The translations under genes and the position numbers were made by a program. A DNA stretch of 64,000 nucleotides. Origin: Cololabis saira (lineage: Eukaryota; Chordata; Actinopteri; Beloniformes; Belonidae). The stretch lies in assembly GCF_033807715.1 (NCBI RefSeq), contig NC_084599.1, positions 1,823,501 to 1,887,500 of the forward strand. The letters are read 5' to 3'. A model generated the notes under the pieces. It searched no databases and was not told the origin of the DNA. It saw only the letters and a program-made list of their open reading frames with translations. Positions 45,930-54,878 of the stretch are shown here, piece after piece; positions within the stretch are counted from its first letter, which is position 1, and each line of letters begins with the position of its first letter.

Positions 45930-47965
45930 GTTAAAAAACATGTATGTATTATCTAACATATGCTAAAAGTCCTGCTTTTCATGATGCAAACAAAGGCATT
46001 TTTTTAAAAAGGTAACTCTCCACCAATAACAGGATAAATTATATAAAATGGGATGAGACAACTATTTCCTTAAAGTGGGTAGAAAAGGAAATTAAAATTA
46101 AAGTTGAAAAAAAAAAATCAGGAAGGGTTGGCTATAGCACTATTACAAGTTTAAAATCAAAAATAGAAGGCTGAGATGCTCAGAATCTGGGTGTTAGCCG
46201 TTTTTGAATGTTTATCACCAATGCATATAGTTTTGTTAATAAAAAAAAAATATATCATAATCACTTCCTCATTAGTCGCCCCCGCCATATGGGAATATTT
46301 TTGCTTGTAACTACTGTTCTGTGTGCCCTCAAGCTATGAAGGAGTCCTCACAATGATCATTTTACATTCTGTGGTACTTTTCGGTGTGCTCATAACATGT
46401 TTGTTGCTTTAAATGTGTTTTGAGTTTTGAACACCATTATGTGACAATCACAACCTTAGGAATAAAGCGTATGCTTTCTCACACACATTACTGTGTTCAC
46501 TGTAAGCAATCTCACCATAGAGAGGTCTCTGTTGTTGTTCTTTAGTTTCTCCTCCTGTCTCTCTGTAATAGACAAATAAATCACTGACAACAAAACACTG
46601 TCTGTGCAAGGAAGTGGACCTTAATAAACAAAGTCCACAAAGGATTATTCATATTACAACTACTGTGCCAAGTGAATTCCTACCAATCTTCTTCTTCTGT
46701 TGACGTCCAGCGGATTCTGTTATGGTTTCTTTTTTCTTCTCAACTAAAATCAGAAAAGAAACAGTGATTTTTTTACACAATCTAAAAAAAAAGTTATCTG
46801 TGCAAAATTCATATTAGTATAAGATTGACACATGTTACTTACGTTTTTTGCTTTGTTTTTCCACTTCAGCCTTCAGCCTCTTGTACTTTTCAGTCCGATA
46901 CACTAAAACCCAGGTAATCCCTGTGAAAGAAATATAAAGTTTGTGCAAACATAATTAATGGACATGCCAGTACAAACCCTGAAAAATTTGCAAAACATTT
47001 ACCCAATGGTATCTGTCAATAGTATCTTGTACCATTGTTATTTAGGAACAGAGCCAAACTCGTAAATGGTTTTAGCAAAGTGCAGAGCATGAAGAACATA
47101 CTGAGGCCTTGTTGGCTTGACATTTATTTATTATTCCTTTAAGAGCATATAAACATGGGAACCCTCACAAATTGTCATTAAAAGTCAATTGCACAAGAAA
47201 AATGCAGAAAAAAATGAACAACACTGTGGGTCTTAGATCTACTAATTTGGCACATGCATTTCTGGGCTTGTGAATTTCATGAAGATTTGCATAACAAAAG
47301 CAAGAACTTAAAAAAAGCCTTCCTCATTGAGTCGTACGAGGAATGTAATTTTATATGGATGAAAACAAAAAGGCAATATTAAAATCTACAAATATGAATT
47401 ACCTCAATCAAGTACAATATCTTATCTAAACGGCTTTACATCTAAGATTTGTATTGATAACTTCAGATCAATGAGGGAAATTTAAGTGGCTTGACGATAT
47501 AATGTGAAAATGCATAGGTGGGAAAAAATAGAAATAAAATACAAAACCAAAAATACTTAAAAACTGTACACGTAGTGCAAAAAAATATTTACAGTTCAGC
47601 TAACATCATTGTGGAAGATGGATTAAACTAAGAATAGCTTCCCTCAAGGATCAAGCACGGTTAAAGCAGGATGTGTCAAACTTTTCACAAAACACCTTGT
47701 TAAACCAGAACGATCCTAGCTAGCAACCGTAGTAAACACGAAATAAAATTGACTGTATTTCATGTGCATGATGTTAGTGCACTTTTTCCACGATTCATTT
47801 AGACAAATCTCTGAAATATAACGTATCCCTGCATTGAGCACAGTAATAGACTTGGCTGTCAGTATAATATGTTCATTTGACAAGATTTTACCCACCTTCG
47901 GCTAACAGAGCTGTACAAACAGAGATGAAAACAATCAGAATGGTGTCTGCAAACATGGTGCTCAT
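31627..47965 (-). CDS. tmco1: TMCO1, ER calcium-load-activated calcium channel (7 exons)
   Basis: Coding exons on the minus strand are 47965-47896, 46920-46843, 46743-46684, 46562-46516, 43049-42982, 42774-42630 and 31722-31627. They sum to 564 nt (187 residues plus stop), all with GT-AG junctions in phase. The protein starts [20 protein letters not shown] (first membrane segment), has a basic coiled coil ([25 protein letters not shown]), then membrane segments [14 protein letters not shown] and [10 protein letters not shown], and ends GPPPQAAKF. Human TMCO1 has 188 residues. TMCO1 belongs to the Oxa1/Get1/EMC3 insertase-like superfamily. It sits in the ER membrane, is reported to release calcium from overloaded stores, and associates with the multipass translocon. 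The 10.9-kb last intron is packed with transposons. Confidence 0.97.
31723..32128 (-). other. tmco1 intron 6, unique part
   Basis: No TE termini are recognised. A GC-rich patch lies at 32035-32115 before the Tc1 element. Confidence 0.5.
32129..33675 (+). mobile_element. Tc1-like DNA transposon with degenerate transposase
   Basis: The ends cggattcggttgaagttggg and its complement (ending near 33675) are TIRs of roughly 160-190 bp reaching to catggctgcaacacg words at about 32302 and 33513. On the plus strand the transposase can be followed in pieces: a helix-turn-helix region near 32540-32640, WSDESTFQ at 32934-32960 (first Asp), [13 protein letters not shown] at 33186-33224 (second Asp) and SPIEN at 33289-33303 (Glu), followed by a stop. 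Frameshifts and stops, including one after VLGNT, inactivate it. It lies in tmco1 intron 6, antisense to the gene. Confidence 0.85.
34124..37450 (+). mobile_element. RTE-like LINE with exact 13-bp target duplication
   Basis: The target duplication acttttgccctga is at 34111-34123 and 37451-37463. The element runs from a GC-rich leader through endonuclease and RT to a gaagatgagtga tail repeat at the 3' end. It looks close to full length. Its leader (gaaccgccaccttactgtgg) is a characteristic 5' end of a very abundant fish LINE family that I would place near RTE/RTEX; the exact clade needs a search. Confidence 0.87.
34300..37420 (+). pseudogene. RTE-like ORF: endonuclease plus reverse transcriptase, frameshifted
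   Basis: The frame at 34300-36264 encodes a basic leader, then the endonuclease ([48 protein letters not shown]) and the RT start ([28 protein letters not shown]). A frameshift near 36250 moves it into 36075-37181, which has [40 protein letters not shown] and the intact catalytic FADDVVLLA (about 36687-36713). At 37170-37205 an internal deletion of about 20 codons changes frame again, and the C-terminus ([11 protein letters not shown] to LLPPRP) follows at 37205-37420. The product would be a single-ORF endonuclease-RT; this copy is dead. Confidence 0.88.
37902..38332. mobile_element. MITE with 44-bp near-perfect TIRs (431 bp)
   Basis: TGTTGTGCCGTATTCAGCAC begins the left TIR (37902-37945), which is repeated inverted at 38289-38332 through gcacccctgccgtgaaaagc. 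No coding capacity. The target duplication is unclear and the superfamily is unassigned. It is nested in the Harbinger-like element. Confidence 0.85.
40510..40868 (-). mobile_element. 5'-truncated RTE/Rex3-like LINE 3' end
   Basis: The plus strand begins atccatccattatctatacc and contains ctggagcctatcccagct and ccctggacaggtcaccagtc, the reverse complement of a very common fish LINE 3' end with a short ATGG tail. A 13-bp duplication tatttattttacc (40497-40509 and 40869-40881) proves a recent retrotransposition into the older LINE's 3' UTR. Confidence 0.87.
41047..41190 (+). mobile_element. Old fragment of the same RTE/Rex3-like 3' end
   Basis: The words gacctgtccagg and gagctgggaaaggctccagc at 41070-41160 match the family at 40510-40868 but in the opposite orientation and more diverged. 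Confidence 0.55.
41191..41734 (-). other. tmco1 intron 6, no gene recognised
   Basis: Short frames at 41217-41567 lack family resemblance. Nothing else was seen. Confidence 0.45.
41735..42169 (-). CDS. Unrecognised 144-codon open frame in tmco1 intron 6
   Basis: The frame runs in the same sense as tmco1, 461 bases downstream of exon 6. A likely inner start at 42145 gives [20 protein letters not shown], followed by a hydrophilic protein with [13 protein letters not shown] and a cysteine pair in LCCAYNAC. I recognise no domain. GC content is higher than the surrounding intron. It could be an alternative terminal exon, an exon of a decayed DNA transposon or chance. I see no splice acceptor strong enough to link it to exon 6. 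Confidence 0.3.
   Translation of the reverse strand: MYVSVGLMADRRQLFTGIKGSPIVDVHPVDPETNLVKESIKLTLLLRGNNADTKHRQKTPISAKFPTESPGSQHFVDPDGLTAPVTMIRHSTRPYRLCCAYNACRFAFRHKVANNMPWVYITQCTLNMDSSSNDNSKIQSKSAL
42630..42774 (-). CDS. tmco1: tmco1 exon 6
   Basis: It encodes [20 protein letters not shown], then [14 protein letters not shown] and the third membrane segment [14 protein letters not shown]. The acceptor is atccag and the donor gtaaaa. Confidence 0.96.
42982..43049 (-). CDS. tmco1: tmco1 exon 5
   Basis: It encodes [20 protein letters not shown] and NS plus two bases, the second membrane segment. The acceptor is ttgtag and the donor gtaagt. Confidence 0.95.
43648..43868 (+). mobile_element. L2 LINE 3' end
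   Basis: It matches the 3' UTR of the L2 element at 61540-61840: ctgttcaaggtttcttccct, gccattgtttatgtaataa and gggtctctggaaagc. It ends in an aataaaattaaattgaa tail. It lies antisense in tmco1 intron 5. Confidence 0.87.
44121..45591 (-). mobile_element. Tc1-like transposon, 1471 bp, TA duplication
   Basis: The termini cagtgggtacagaaagtatt and its complement (tgtacccactg at 45581-45591) form TIRs of over 150 bp, flanked by TA (44119-44120 and 45592-45593). The minus strand carries transposase fragments. It lies in the intron between tmco1 exons 4 and 5. Confidence 0.9.
44485..45253 (-). pseudogene. Tc1 transposase, frameshifted and partly deleted
   Basis: The N-terminal helix-turn-helix ([40 protein letters not shown]) is at 45253-45047. 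After a frameshift the frame 45026-44508 has the second DNA-binding helix region and the catalytic domain up to [11 protein letters not shown] (first Asp) and [18 protein letters not shown]. The block with the second Asp (usually QQDND) is missing after LAGNLFQTA. At 44485 another frame gives [11 protein letters not shown] followed by H instead of the final Glu. It cannot encode a working enzyme. Confidence 0.85.
45819..45926. repeat. (TA)n and (CATA)n microsatellite
   Basis: TA tracts flank a block of seven tacatacata-type units at 45841-45868. Confidence 0.95.
46516..46562 (-). CDS. tmco1: tmco1 exon 4
   Basis: It encodes [16 protein letters not shown], the end of the coiled coil. The acceptor is attacag and the donor gtgaga. 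Confidence 0.94.
46684..46743 (-). CDS. tmco1: tmco1 exon 3
   Basis: It encodes [19 protein letters not shown], the lysine-rich coiled coil. The acceptor is ttttag and the donor gtagga. Confidence 0.95.
46843..46920 (-). CDS. tmco1: tmco1 exon 2
   Basis: It encodes [20 protein letters not shown] through KQSKK, the cytosolic stem and the start of the coiled coil. The acceptor is ttcacag and the donor gtaagt. Confidence 0.95.
46944..47895 (-). other. tmco1 intron 1, no element recognised
   Basis: This AT-rich stretch has no clear repeat termini or frames. Confidence 0.5.
47896..47965 (-). CDS. tmco1: tmco1 exon 1
   Basis: The exon starts at the ATG and encodes the N-terminal membrane segment to LLAE plus one base. 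The donor is gtgggt. A second in-frame ATG four codons on is also possible, but the first matches vertebrate TMCO1. Confidence 0.95.
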
Positions 47966-48094
47966 TGTGTTAACTCCTGTTCATCTAATCGTATGAATAA
48001 AAAGTAGTATTTCAATTTCAGCAGTATTTTAATTTAATTTTCTTAAACCCTAAAGTCCCACCAAAATCCCGATCCTCAGTTCCATATGGTCTGT

Positions 48095-48183
48095 GTCAGC
48101 ATTAAGGGAAACCACTTCCGGTTCACGCCCGGGGGGGGGGGGGGCGGCGGGATCAACCGGAAGTGGTTTCCCTTAATGCTGCC
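48095..48183. repeat. Snapback (foldback) sequence upstream of tmco1
   Basis: The arm gcattaagggaaaccacttc (from 48099) with ccggtt is repeated inverted at 48154-48180, around a loop containing a 13-base G run. The stem is about 27 bp. It lies about 130 bp upstream of the tmco1 ATG and could form a hairpin. TTAA is present inside both arms. Confidence 0.85.
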
Positions 48184-48330
48184 AATGACGTTATGCCGCG
48201 TTCCATTTGTCCTGGGAAGTGGGGATCTCCCAGTTCCCAGTAGGATTTTTCAACTGAAACGCCCCTCGAATTGGGATGACCCACTGGGAAAGTGGGAGAG
48301 TCTTCACCACCCCCCAGTTCACATTCCAAG

Positions 48331-50710
48331 ATGGCTGCCCCGGTTGTAAACAGTAAGTAGAAGAGAGCTCCTGTAATAATTCATAGCACTTCTGTCTAGT
48401 TTTGGTCACACTAAATCAGTCGTATACAAGTATTGTTCGGCATATATATGTGGAAATGCTGCTGTAGTGTAATTAACATTTTTCATGTGGTATATGCGAA
48501 CTACAACGTAGGTCGTGCTAACAACGGCTAACAACGGCTAACAACAACAATAGCCTGGTAGATCGGTGGTTGTTTTTGTCAGTGACCTATTTATGGGGAG
48601 AAGGGTTAAAAGTGGTGTACGATGTAGCTGTGAATAACCTCTGGATTAGGGATGCACATTCTGAGGTTTTTTTTTTAACGATGAAACTACTCTGTAAGTG
48701 TAGAGTGTCGGCAACCCGATCCTCTATTTGTGATTGAGAGGATGATCGACGGTTTTATTGTTCTTTTGCCGTTCAAAAAAACAACACTGGCTGCTACAGC
48801 AAAATGTTTTCTTCCTAAAACATTTTTCATGTTGTAAATGAGGGAATTGACTGATGTAAACTTCCCCCCCCCAGTCTTCATGGACGACAACGCCGCCCTG
48901 TTTTTGGACCCGCACAGGAGGATTTCCTTTGTACCAAAATGCACACGACACGAGCACGTACTACCTCAACCCGGACTGCACCACCGTGGCAAACCTGGTT
49001 AAGGCTGAGGACAGCCAAACCACAACAGGTAAGATAAAAAAAAATTATAATAATAACAAAAGGGATGTTTATGATACAATATGTGTTAACTTACTACTTA
49101 TGTGTTTTGTAGAGAGTTTCAAGGAGAATGCTGGCCCCCTCAGCCCATCACCATCTCCTGCCCTGCCTGCAAATGAAGGCTTCACCAGGGACCAGACCCT
49201 CTTTTTAATCGAACTGATGCGCCATCACCTGGAGACAGAAGCCGACGGTCTCCCAAAGACTTTAAAGGAGCTGAATGCTCGGCTAAAATCTGCCAGGTCA
49301 AATAAAAAGAACTTATGGATTGAGACTGCAGAGAAGCTCAGCACTCAGTTCTCTGTGTTCTTCTGTCCGGATAAAGTGGCCAGGAAGTGGAACACACTAG
49401 TCGACGGTTACAAAAGGATAAAGGATAACAACAGTTGGACAGGAAAAGGAACCATCCGCTTCAAATTTTTTTGTGAAATGGATGAGCTTTTAAGAGGGCA
49501 GCATGACGTTGCCTTCCCTGTGGTTGGCACAGACGCGGGGCTAGACATAAGAAGACCAGAGGTGCTTAGGTCTTCAGCTGTGACGGCACCTCTAGCAGAG
49601 GCTTCCTCTGCTACACTACCAACACCAAGCACCACACCCACACGGCCTCATAAACGTCGGAGGGAACAGGATGACGTCCTCCAGTTCCTTCGGGAGTCCC
49701 AGGAGGCCAGTCAGAGGCGCCATGAAGAGGCACAGAGGCGCCATGAAGAGGCACAGAGGCGCCATGAAGAGTTGCTGGCTCAACTTAAAGGGAAAGTTCG
49801 GTTTTTTACAACCTGGACCTTATTTATGACATTTTTTATGGTTGTATACTCACCCAGAAAAGTTTGGTGTCATTTGGAGTCCTTCGGAAGATATTAGGAG
49901 GTTTTTTGCGAGCCGCTTCTCCGTGTAATGGAGCGCATGAGGGCATAGACGGACGCAGACGATGCAGCATCTAAATAACACATGATTGCCGCGAAACTCT
50001 TCATTTCTTTTATGAATCACTAGATCTGCTTCCAGGACCTGTTGTAACATTGTGGCGCGGTCTGTGTATTAAACAAATCCGTTTGTAAACAAGACCTCTG
50101 AACTCATGAAGTCATCTCTGTGCGCGCACTCTGTCCTCCGTTCAGTGAGCTCTTCAGCCGTATACTCCGGCTCAAAACGGTAAGGACGTCCATCATATTC
50201 AAAGTCGTCGTCCACAACCTCAGAATTTGACAAATATTCAGACATGTTTCAAATAACTATCAGTAAACTAACAGTAGCGTGAGGTTTCTGTACACAGAGC
50301 TGTGTCCGGGACGCGCGCACAGAGATGACGTCATGAGGTCAGAGGTCTTGTTTACAAACGGATTTGTTTAATACACAGACCGCGCCACAATGTTACAACA
50401 GGTCCTGGAAGCAGATCTAGTGATTCATAAAAGAAATGAAGAGTTTCGCGGCAATCATGTGTTATTTAGATGCTGCATCGTCTGCGTCCGTCTATGCCCT
50501 CATGCACTCCATTACACGGAGAAGCGGCTCGCAAAAAACCTCATAATATCTTCCGAAGGACTCCAAATGACACCAAACTTTTCTGGGTGAGTATACAACC
50601 ATAAAAAATGTCATAAATAAGGTCCTGGTTGTAAAAAACCGAACTTTCCCTTTAAGTCAGCCCAGCAAGGGTTTGAGGGACTGATGTCTCGATTCCTGGA
50701 TAAACTGTAA
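48331..50710 (+). pseudogene. Myb/SANT-like gene, three exons, split by a palindromic MITE
   Basis: Exon 1 is 48331-48352 (MAAPVVN plus one base, donor gtaagt), exon 2 48875-49028 (IFMDDNAALFLDPH, then a small frameshift, then LYQNAHDTSTYYLNPDC), and exon 3 starts at 49113 in phase. Exon 3 encodes a Myb/SANT-like trihelix (FTRDQTLFLIELMRHHLE, WIETAEKLSTQF, VARKWNTLVDGYKRIKD), a basic stretch and a repeated RRHEEAQ coiled coil. The 863-bp MITE at 49789-50651 interrupts the codons after LLAQL. Across it the frame continues to SRFLDKL and a stop at 50708-50710, with a polyA signal at 50814. The protein would bind the TIRs and help the transposase into the nucleus (family knowledge). Confidence 0.8.
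49789..50651. mobile_element. 863-bp palindromic MITE with TTAA duplication
   Basis: The element begins AGGGAAAGTTCGGTTTTTT and ends with its complement, flanked by TTAA at 49785-49788 and 50652-50655. The arms are about 345 bp, nearly identical and inverted (49789-50133 and about 50310-50651), around a loop of about 180 bases. TTAA duplications belong to piggyBac and Kolobok; the AGGG terminus fits Kolobok better. No transposase is encoded; the two matching 66-codon frames on opposite strands are a consequence of the symmetry. Confidence 0.9.
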
Positions 50711-51460
50711 TTTCCAAATTTCTGTTTGCGTTTCAGTTATTGTTTACATTTTTCTGTGTTCATTTGCACTATTTGGGGATACTTGAAGTTTTTGGACATT
50801 TTACATGTTTGTTAATAAAAAAATGTTTCTTGAATAAAAACATACTTTTGAATATCTGCCTCGTGTGTTGTTGTTGATGTCATTGTAGTAGATAACAATA
50901 TTTTTTATTAAATTAATTTGATTTTTTTTTTTCCTTTCATGAAAATGGACAACAGAGTTTGTACATAAATGCACTCTACATTTTCACATTATTACATTAC
51001 CCTTCTATGAGTTTCTTCTGGGGTAAATCCAAATAGATTTTGCAGGTTTTCTGTTAAAAGTCTGTTTTACCTTTGATTGCATAATATTGCTCATATATGT
51101 ATTACCCCACACTTCTGCACAATAACTCAAGTAAGGCAGTATAATTGATCAATACAACATTCTAATTGTTTTGCGATCTAAAAACATTCTTGACTGTTCA
51201 AAATAAAAATATTTGACAGCTTTTTGTAACATATGACATGATTTACATGTCATATTGTAATCCAATATGATTCCCACAAAACCTAAACTGATACCTTCTC
51301 AATATTAACTCCACCAATGGACAATGATCATTATCCATTGTCTTCCTTCCCTTATATTATTATGATTAGTCTCGAGACTAATAATAAGAAAAGGAACAGT
51401 CAACTGAGGAAAACACATTTATTGGTAGGAGAAAAAGTTTAAAACACAATGTAAAAACAC

Positions 51461-51661
51461 TTATGACAGCAGTCTATTATTGGTAGTACTTCTACTCATT
51501 TTCATCTGCCTGTCTTGGGCATCCATTTGGGTGTTCCTGACAGATCTCTGAAGCACCAATGCACATGTTGTGCAGAAAACAAGGAGGACCGCATATTTTT
51601 CCAGAAGTTGCTTGTATTCGCACAAGGCAAGAGCTAGAACCGCTTTCGTGGACGTGGTCAT
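51461..51661 (-). other. Short frame facing inwards from the right end of the Harbinger-like element
   Basis: The 66-codon frame starts MTTSTKAVLALALCEYKQLL and has a hydrophobic segment (AVLLVFCTTCALVL). Its position, starting about 90 bases inside the right TIR and pointing inwards, fits the first exon of the missing transposase gene, but no catalytic exon follows. Confidence 0.35.
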
Positions 51662-51839
51662 CTTGTTTTCCTACTTTGTAACTGGAACTCTGAAAACTCG
51701 GCTGTGACGTCAATCCCAGTTCCCAGTTCTGTTTTCCCAGGTAAATGGAACAATACATCCTATATATTATATATTTTTTATTTAATCTAGAAGATTATCT
51801 TGGAAAAAAATGTATAGATTTACATATTTTACCCATGGA

Positions 51840-51957
51840 TCTATTATAATCTATCGCTTGTGTGTTGTGAATTTATGTTTCAGTTGCAAACTAATGTTTC
51901 CTCAAAGGAATTTTGTAGTTTTGAAATGTTGAATAAAGTTTGATTAAAAAAAAAAGT
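51840..51957 (+). mobile_element. PolyA-tailed retroposon scrap
   Basis: The words gcaaactaatgtttcctcaa and gaataaagttt before an A-run match 12468-12521, so both are 3' ends of one retroposon family, likely a Tx1/L1-type LINE. Confidence 0.6.
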
Positions 51958-52020
51958 TATTTAATACATCCATGCATAGACGTTTTATAATAGATCCATG
52001 GCATAGACATAGACATATCC

Positions 52021-52269
52021 ATGTCGGACTCCGTAGGTTTTTCTGGCCCCCTCCCCAATCTGACCAGCGATGACATGTTTAGTCGCATGCTCTCGCTCCG
52101 CCGCTGGTTGTCTCAGTGGTGTTCAGAAAACGACGTGGACTTTATTGACAACTGGGAGACATTCTGGGGAAAGCCCGGTCTGATTAGAAGGGACGGCATT
52201 CATCCCACCCGGGATGGTGCAGCTCTTATGTCTAGAAATCTGGCCAATGTTATTAGACACTCCCCCTGA
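52021..52269 (+). pseudogene. L2 ORF1 C-terminus (SGNH esterase-like domain)
   Basis: The 82-codon frame reads [23 protein letters not shown] and [12 protein letters not shown]. The DGIHP block holds the Asp-x-x-His pair of SGNH/GDSL esterases, a domain found in ORF1 of some CR1/L2 LINEs. The N-terminal part with the nucleophilic serine is lost to 5' truncation. ORF2 starts 22 bases after the stop. Confidence 0.72.
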
Positions 52270-52290
52270 CAATGCAGGGTCCAGGCCAGG

Positions 52291-53666
52291 ATGCAGAGCT
52301 GTAGTTTAACACACTTCTCTGCTGCTTCTCGAGGACCAACGCCTGCCAACAAAACTGTAGGATTGCATTATGTAATTAGCGACTCTAAAACTGTAGGATT
52401 ACATGATATTGGCGACTCTGGCCAGGTGCCTAACAAAATAGAAGTGGTTGCAGTTCCCCGCCCTCCAAAAGTTCACCAGGTGCAGCGTTATAGAGGCGTT
52501 AACCAAGATAACCTTGTAAAAATTAAAACCAATGTACATTTGGTACCAATTACAGACCGAAAAATTAGATGCGGACTACTAAATATACGATCATTAAGCT
52601 CTAAGTCTCTGTTAGTAAATTATATAATTACAGAGAGCAGGAGTGATATTTTCTGCTTAACAGAAACATGGTTACAGGAGGAAGAGTATGTTAGTTTGAA
52701 TGAATCAACTCCGCCCGGCTACTTTAATCATCACATTCCTAGAAGCACGGGCCGAGGCGGAGGAGTCGCAGCAATTTATAACTCCGGTCTCCAAACAAAA
52801 ATTGAACCTAAGTGCAACTATAATACATTTGAAAGCCTCATGCTTGGTCTGAAATTTCTGAGCTGGAAATCAGAGAAGCCAGTTGTGTTAGTGGTAGTGT
52901 ATCGGCCCCCTGCTGGTGCTTATCTAGAGTTTTTGTCTGAATTTTCAGATTTCCTTTCTGGATTATTGATCAGCACAGATAAATTCATCATAGTGGGTGA
53001 TTTTAACATTCATATGGATGTTGAAAGCGATAATCTTAAATTAGCCTTCGATTCTCTTCTAGAATCAATGGGTATCTCACAAAAAGTGGATAAACCGACG
53101 CACTGTTTTAATCATACTCTCGATCTCGTTCTCACCTACGGTGTTGAAACTGATGGTCTGTTGGTGTCACCTGTAAACTCCCTTTTATCCGACCATTACT
53201 TAATAACGTTTGAATTTAATTGTGTTGATGTTGAAGTGCAAAATAGGAGGTATTATTTTAGCAGATGTTTGTCTGATGAAGTTATTGTTAAATTTAGGGA
53301 GGCCATTGCTTATCTTACGACAGTGCAAAATAGTGATGTAGTCGAGGCCAGTGACCTGGGTTCTACCTCTGCAGATGTTGATTTCCTTGCTAGTAACACT
53401 GCTGATTCGTTGCATTCAGCTTTAGATGAAGTTGCTCCTTTGAAAAGGAGGGTTTCTAGCCACAGGAGCTTAACTCCCTGGTATAATTCAGATATCCGCA
53501 TGTTGAAACAAAACGTGCGTAAAATGGAAAGGAAGTGGTACTCTTGTAGGTCTGTAGACTCTTATCGTGAATGGAAAGATATTCTAATAGTATATAAAAA
53601 AGCCATTCGCAAAGCCAGAACAGCTTATTATTCAACGTTGATAGAGGATAACAAAAGTAACCCACG
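52291..53666 (+). CDS. L2 ORF2, part 1: endonuclease
   Basis: The frame contains CGLLNIRSLSSKS, LTETWL, RGGGVAAIY, VYRPPAG, VGDFNIHMD and LSDHYLITFEF, a complete APE endonuclease motif series, then a linker ending YYSTLIEDNKSNPR at the insertion point. It resumes at 59222 in register. It nicks target DNA to prime reverse transcription. Confidence 0.9.
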
Positions 53667-53801
53667 GCTTCCGGTTTGGACATGGAGCGGTAGGCTGTGT
53701 GGCATCGGAGCTCTCGATAGTCAAGAGTAAAGACCCTCGAAAACTCGAATAAATAGAGCTGAAAATCACACTGACTGTAATATAAAGGGGGAAAACTTGG
53801 A

Positions 53802-54878
53802 ATGGGAAGGAAAACTCGAGTCACTCAGACCGAAAACACGGCGAAAGACGAAATGGAGAAATCGCTAGCTAACCGTGAGGAGAAGGATGGGGACCACGAG
53901 GCTGCGCGCATGGCTGGATGCGGGGCGGAGAGATGCGCTGGTCTGGGAACTGTTAGCGAGGAGATACGGGGCTTAAAAACAGAAATGCAAGCTACCTTCC
54001 GTGAATTTGGAGAAACATTAAGGAGAGACATGAGACAAGACTTGGAAGCCTTTAAACGGGATATAAACCAACAACTCACTAAAGTCGCCACTGAACAGCA
54101 GTTACAGAGCGGCAGACTCGACGAGGCAGAATCACGGATTGAAAAGCTGGAGCACTGGGCTCAGGAAGCAAATGATGCTCTCGTTATCTCATTAACAGAA
54201 CAAAAAACTCTCCAGGACAAGCTTACTGATTTGGAATCCAGATCGAGAAGAAATAATCTCCGTATCTACGGAGTTACAGAGGGAGAAGAGGGTGATTCGA
54301 TGCCTAAATTTTTACAAGACCTGTTCAAACGTGAACTTCAGCTCCCGGAGGATTTTAACCTCCAAATTCAGAGAGCGCATCGGTCACTCGCGCAGAAGCC
54401 TGCAGACGGAGCCCAGCCGAGACCCATCATCGTGAACTTTCTGGAATACACCACCAAAGAGAGAGTTTTGAGAGAAGCGTGGAAAAAGAAAATAAAACTC
54501 GGAAGCAGAATATTATCGTTTGATCACGACTACGCGACCGAGGTTGTTCAGAAAAGAAAGGAATACAACGCTGCTAAAAGAATCTTGAAGGAAAACGGGA
54601 TCCGATTTCAGACGCCGTTCACGAGGATGAGGATCCACTGGGAAACGGGAACCCGAACCTACAATAATGCCAGGGAGGTGCGGGAAGAATTGGAGAAGCG
54701 CAGACTCGCGGAGAAGACACCGCCGCAGATGACGGGTCCTGCAGACGGACCGGAGACGCGGCTCCGCACCGCGATGGAGTGGCAGCGCAGGGAGGGAGCC
54801 CCGCGGAGCGGCAGCAGCGCAGTGGCTGCGACACGAGCTAAGGAAAAGCTCCAAGAGTTTCAAAGAACCTCTAATTAA
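53802..54878 (+). CDS. Tx1/L1 ORF1 protein
   Basis: The intact 358-residue frame has a basic start (MGRKTRVTQTENTAKDEME), a long coiled coil (roughly residues 60-150, ending EQKTLQDKLTDLESRSRRNN), an RRM-like region (LRIYGVTEGEEGD, FLQDLFKRELQLP) and a C-terminal domain (PRPIIVNFLEYTTKERVLRE, VVQKRKEYNAAKRILKENGI). It would trimerise on LINE RNA and form the retrotransposition particle. A basic, low-complexity tail follows. The same family as the orphan ORF1 at 16502-17314, although the sequences differ. Confidence 0.9.
   Translation: MGRKTRVTQTENTAKDEMEKSLANREEKDGDHEAARMAGCGAERCAGLGTVSEEIRGLKTEMQATFREFGETLRRDMRQDLEAFKRDINQQLTKVATEQQLQSGRLDEAESRIEKLEHWAQEANDALVISLTEQKTLQDKLTDLESRSRRNNLRIYGVTEGEEGDSMPKFLQDLFKRELQLPEDFNLQIQRAHRSLAQKPADGAQPRPIIVNFLEYTTKERVLREAWKKKIKLGSRILSFDHDYATEVVQKRKEYNAAKRILKENGIRFQTPFTRMRIHWETGTRTYNNAREVREELEKRRLAEKTPPQMTGPADGPETRLRTAMEWQRREGAPRSGSSAVAATRAKEKLQEFQRTSN

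Larger units (their letters stand above)
48200..51751 (+). mobile_element. Harbinger-like transposon encoding a Myb/SANT protein
   Basis: GTTCCATTTGTCCTGGGAA at the left end pairs with the complement of the right end, GTTCCATTTACCTGGGAAAA. Both ends also carry cccagttcccag words. A spliced Myb/SANT gene starts 130 bases inside the left end, and a short frame reads inwards from the right end on the minus strand (51661). Two facing genes, one of them Myb/SANT-like, is the Harbinger pattern. The DDE transposase itself is missing. Exact target duplication not resolved. Confidence 0.7.

Noticed and set aside
49850..50590. Two near-identical 66-codon frames on opposite strands, possibly a duplicated gene
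   Set aside because: They are mirror images produced by the arms of the palindromic MITE.
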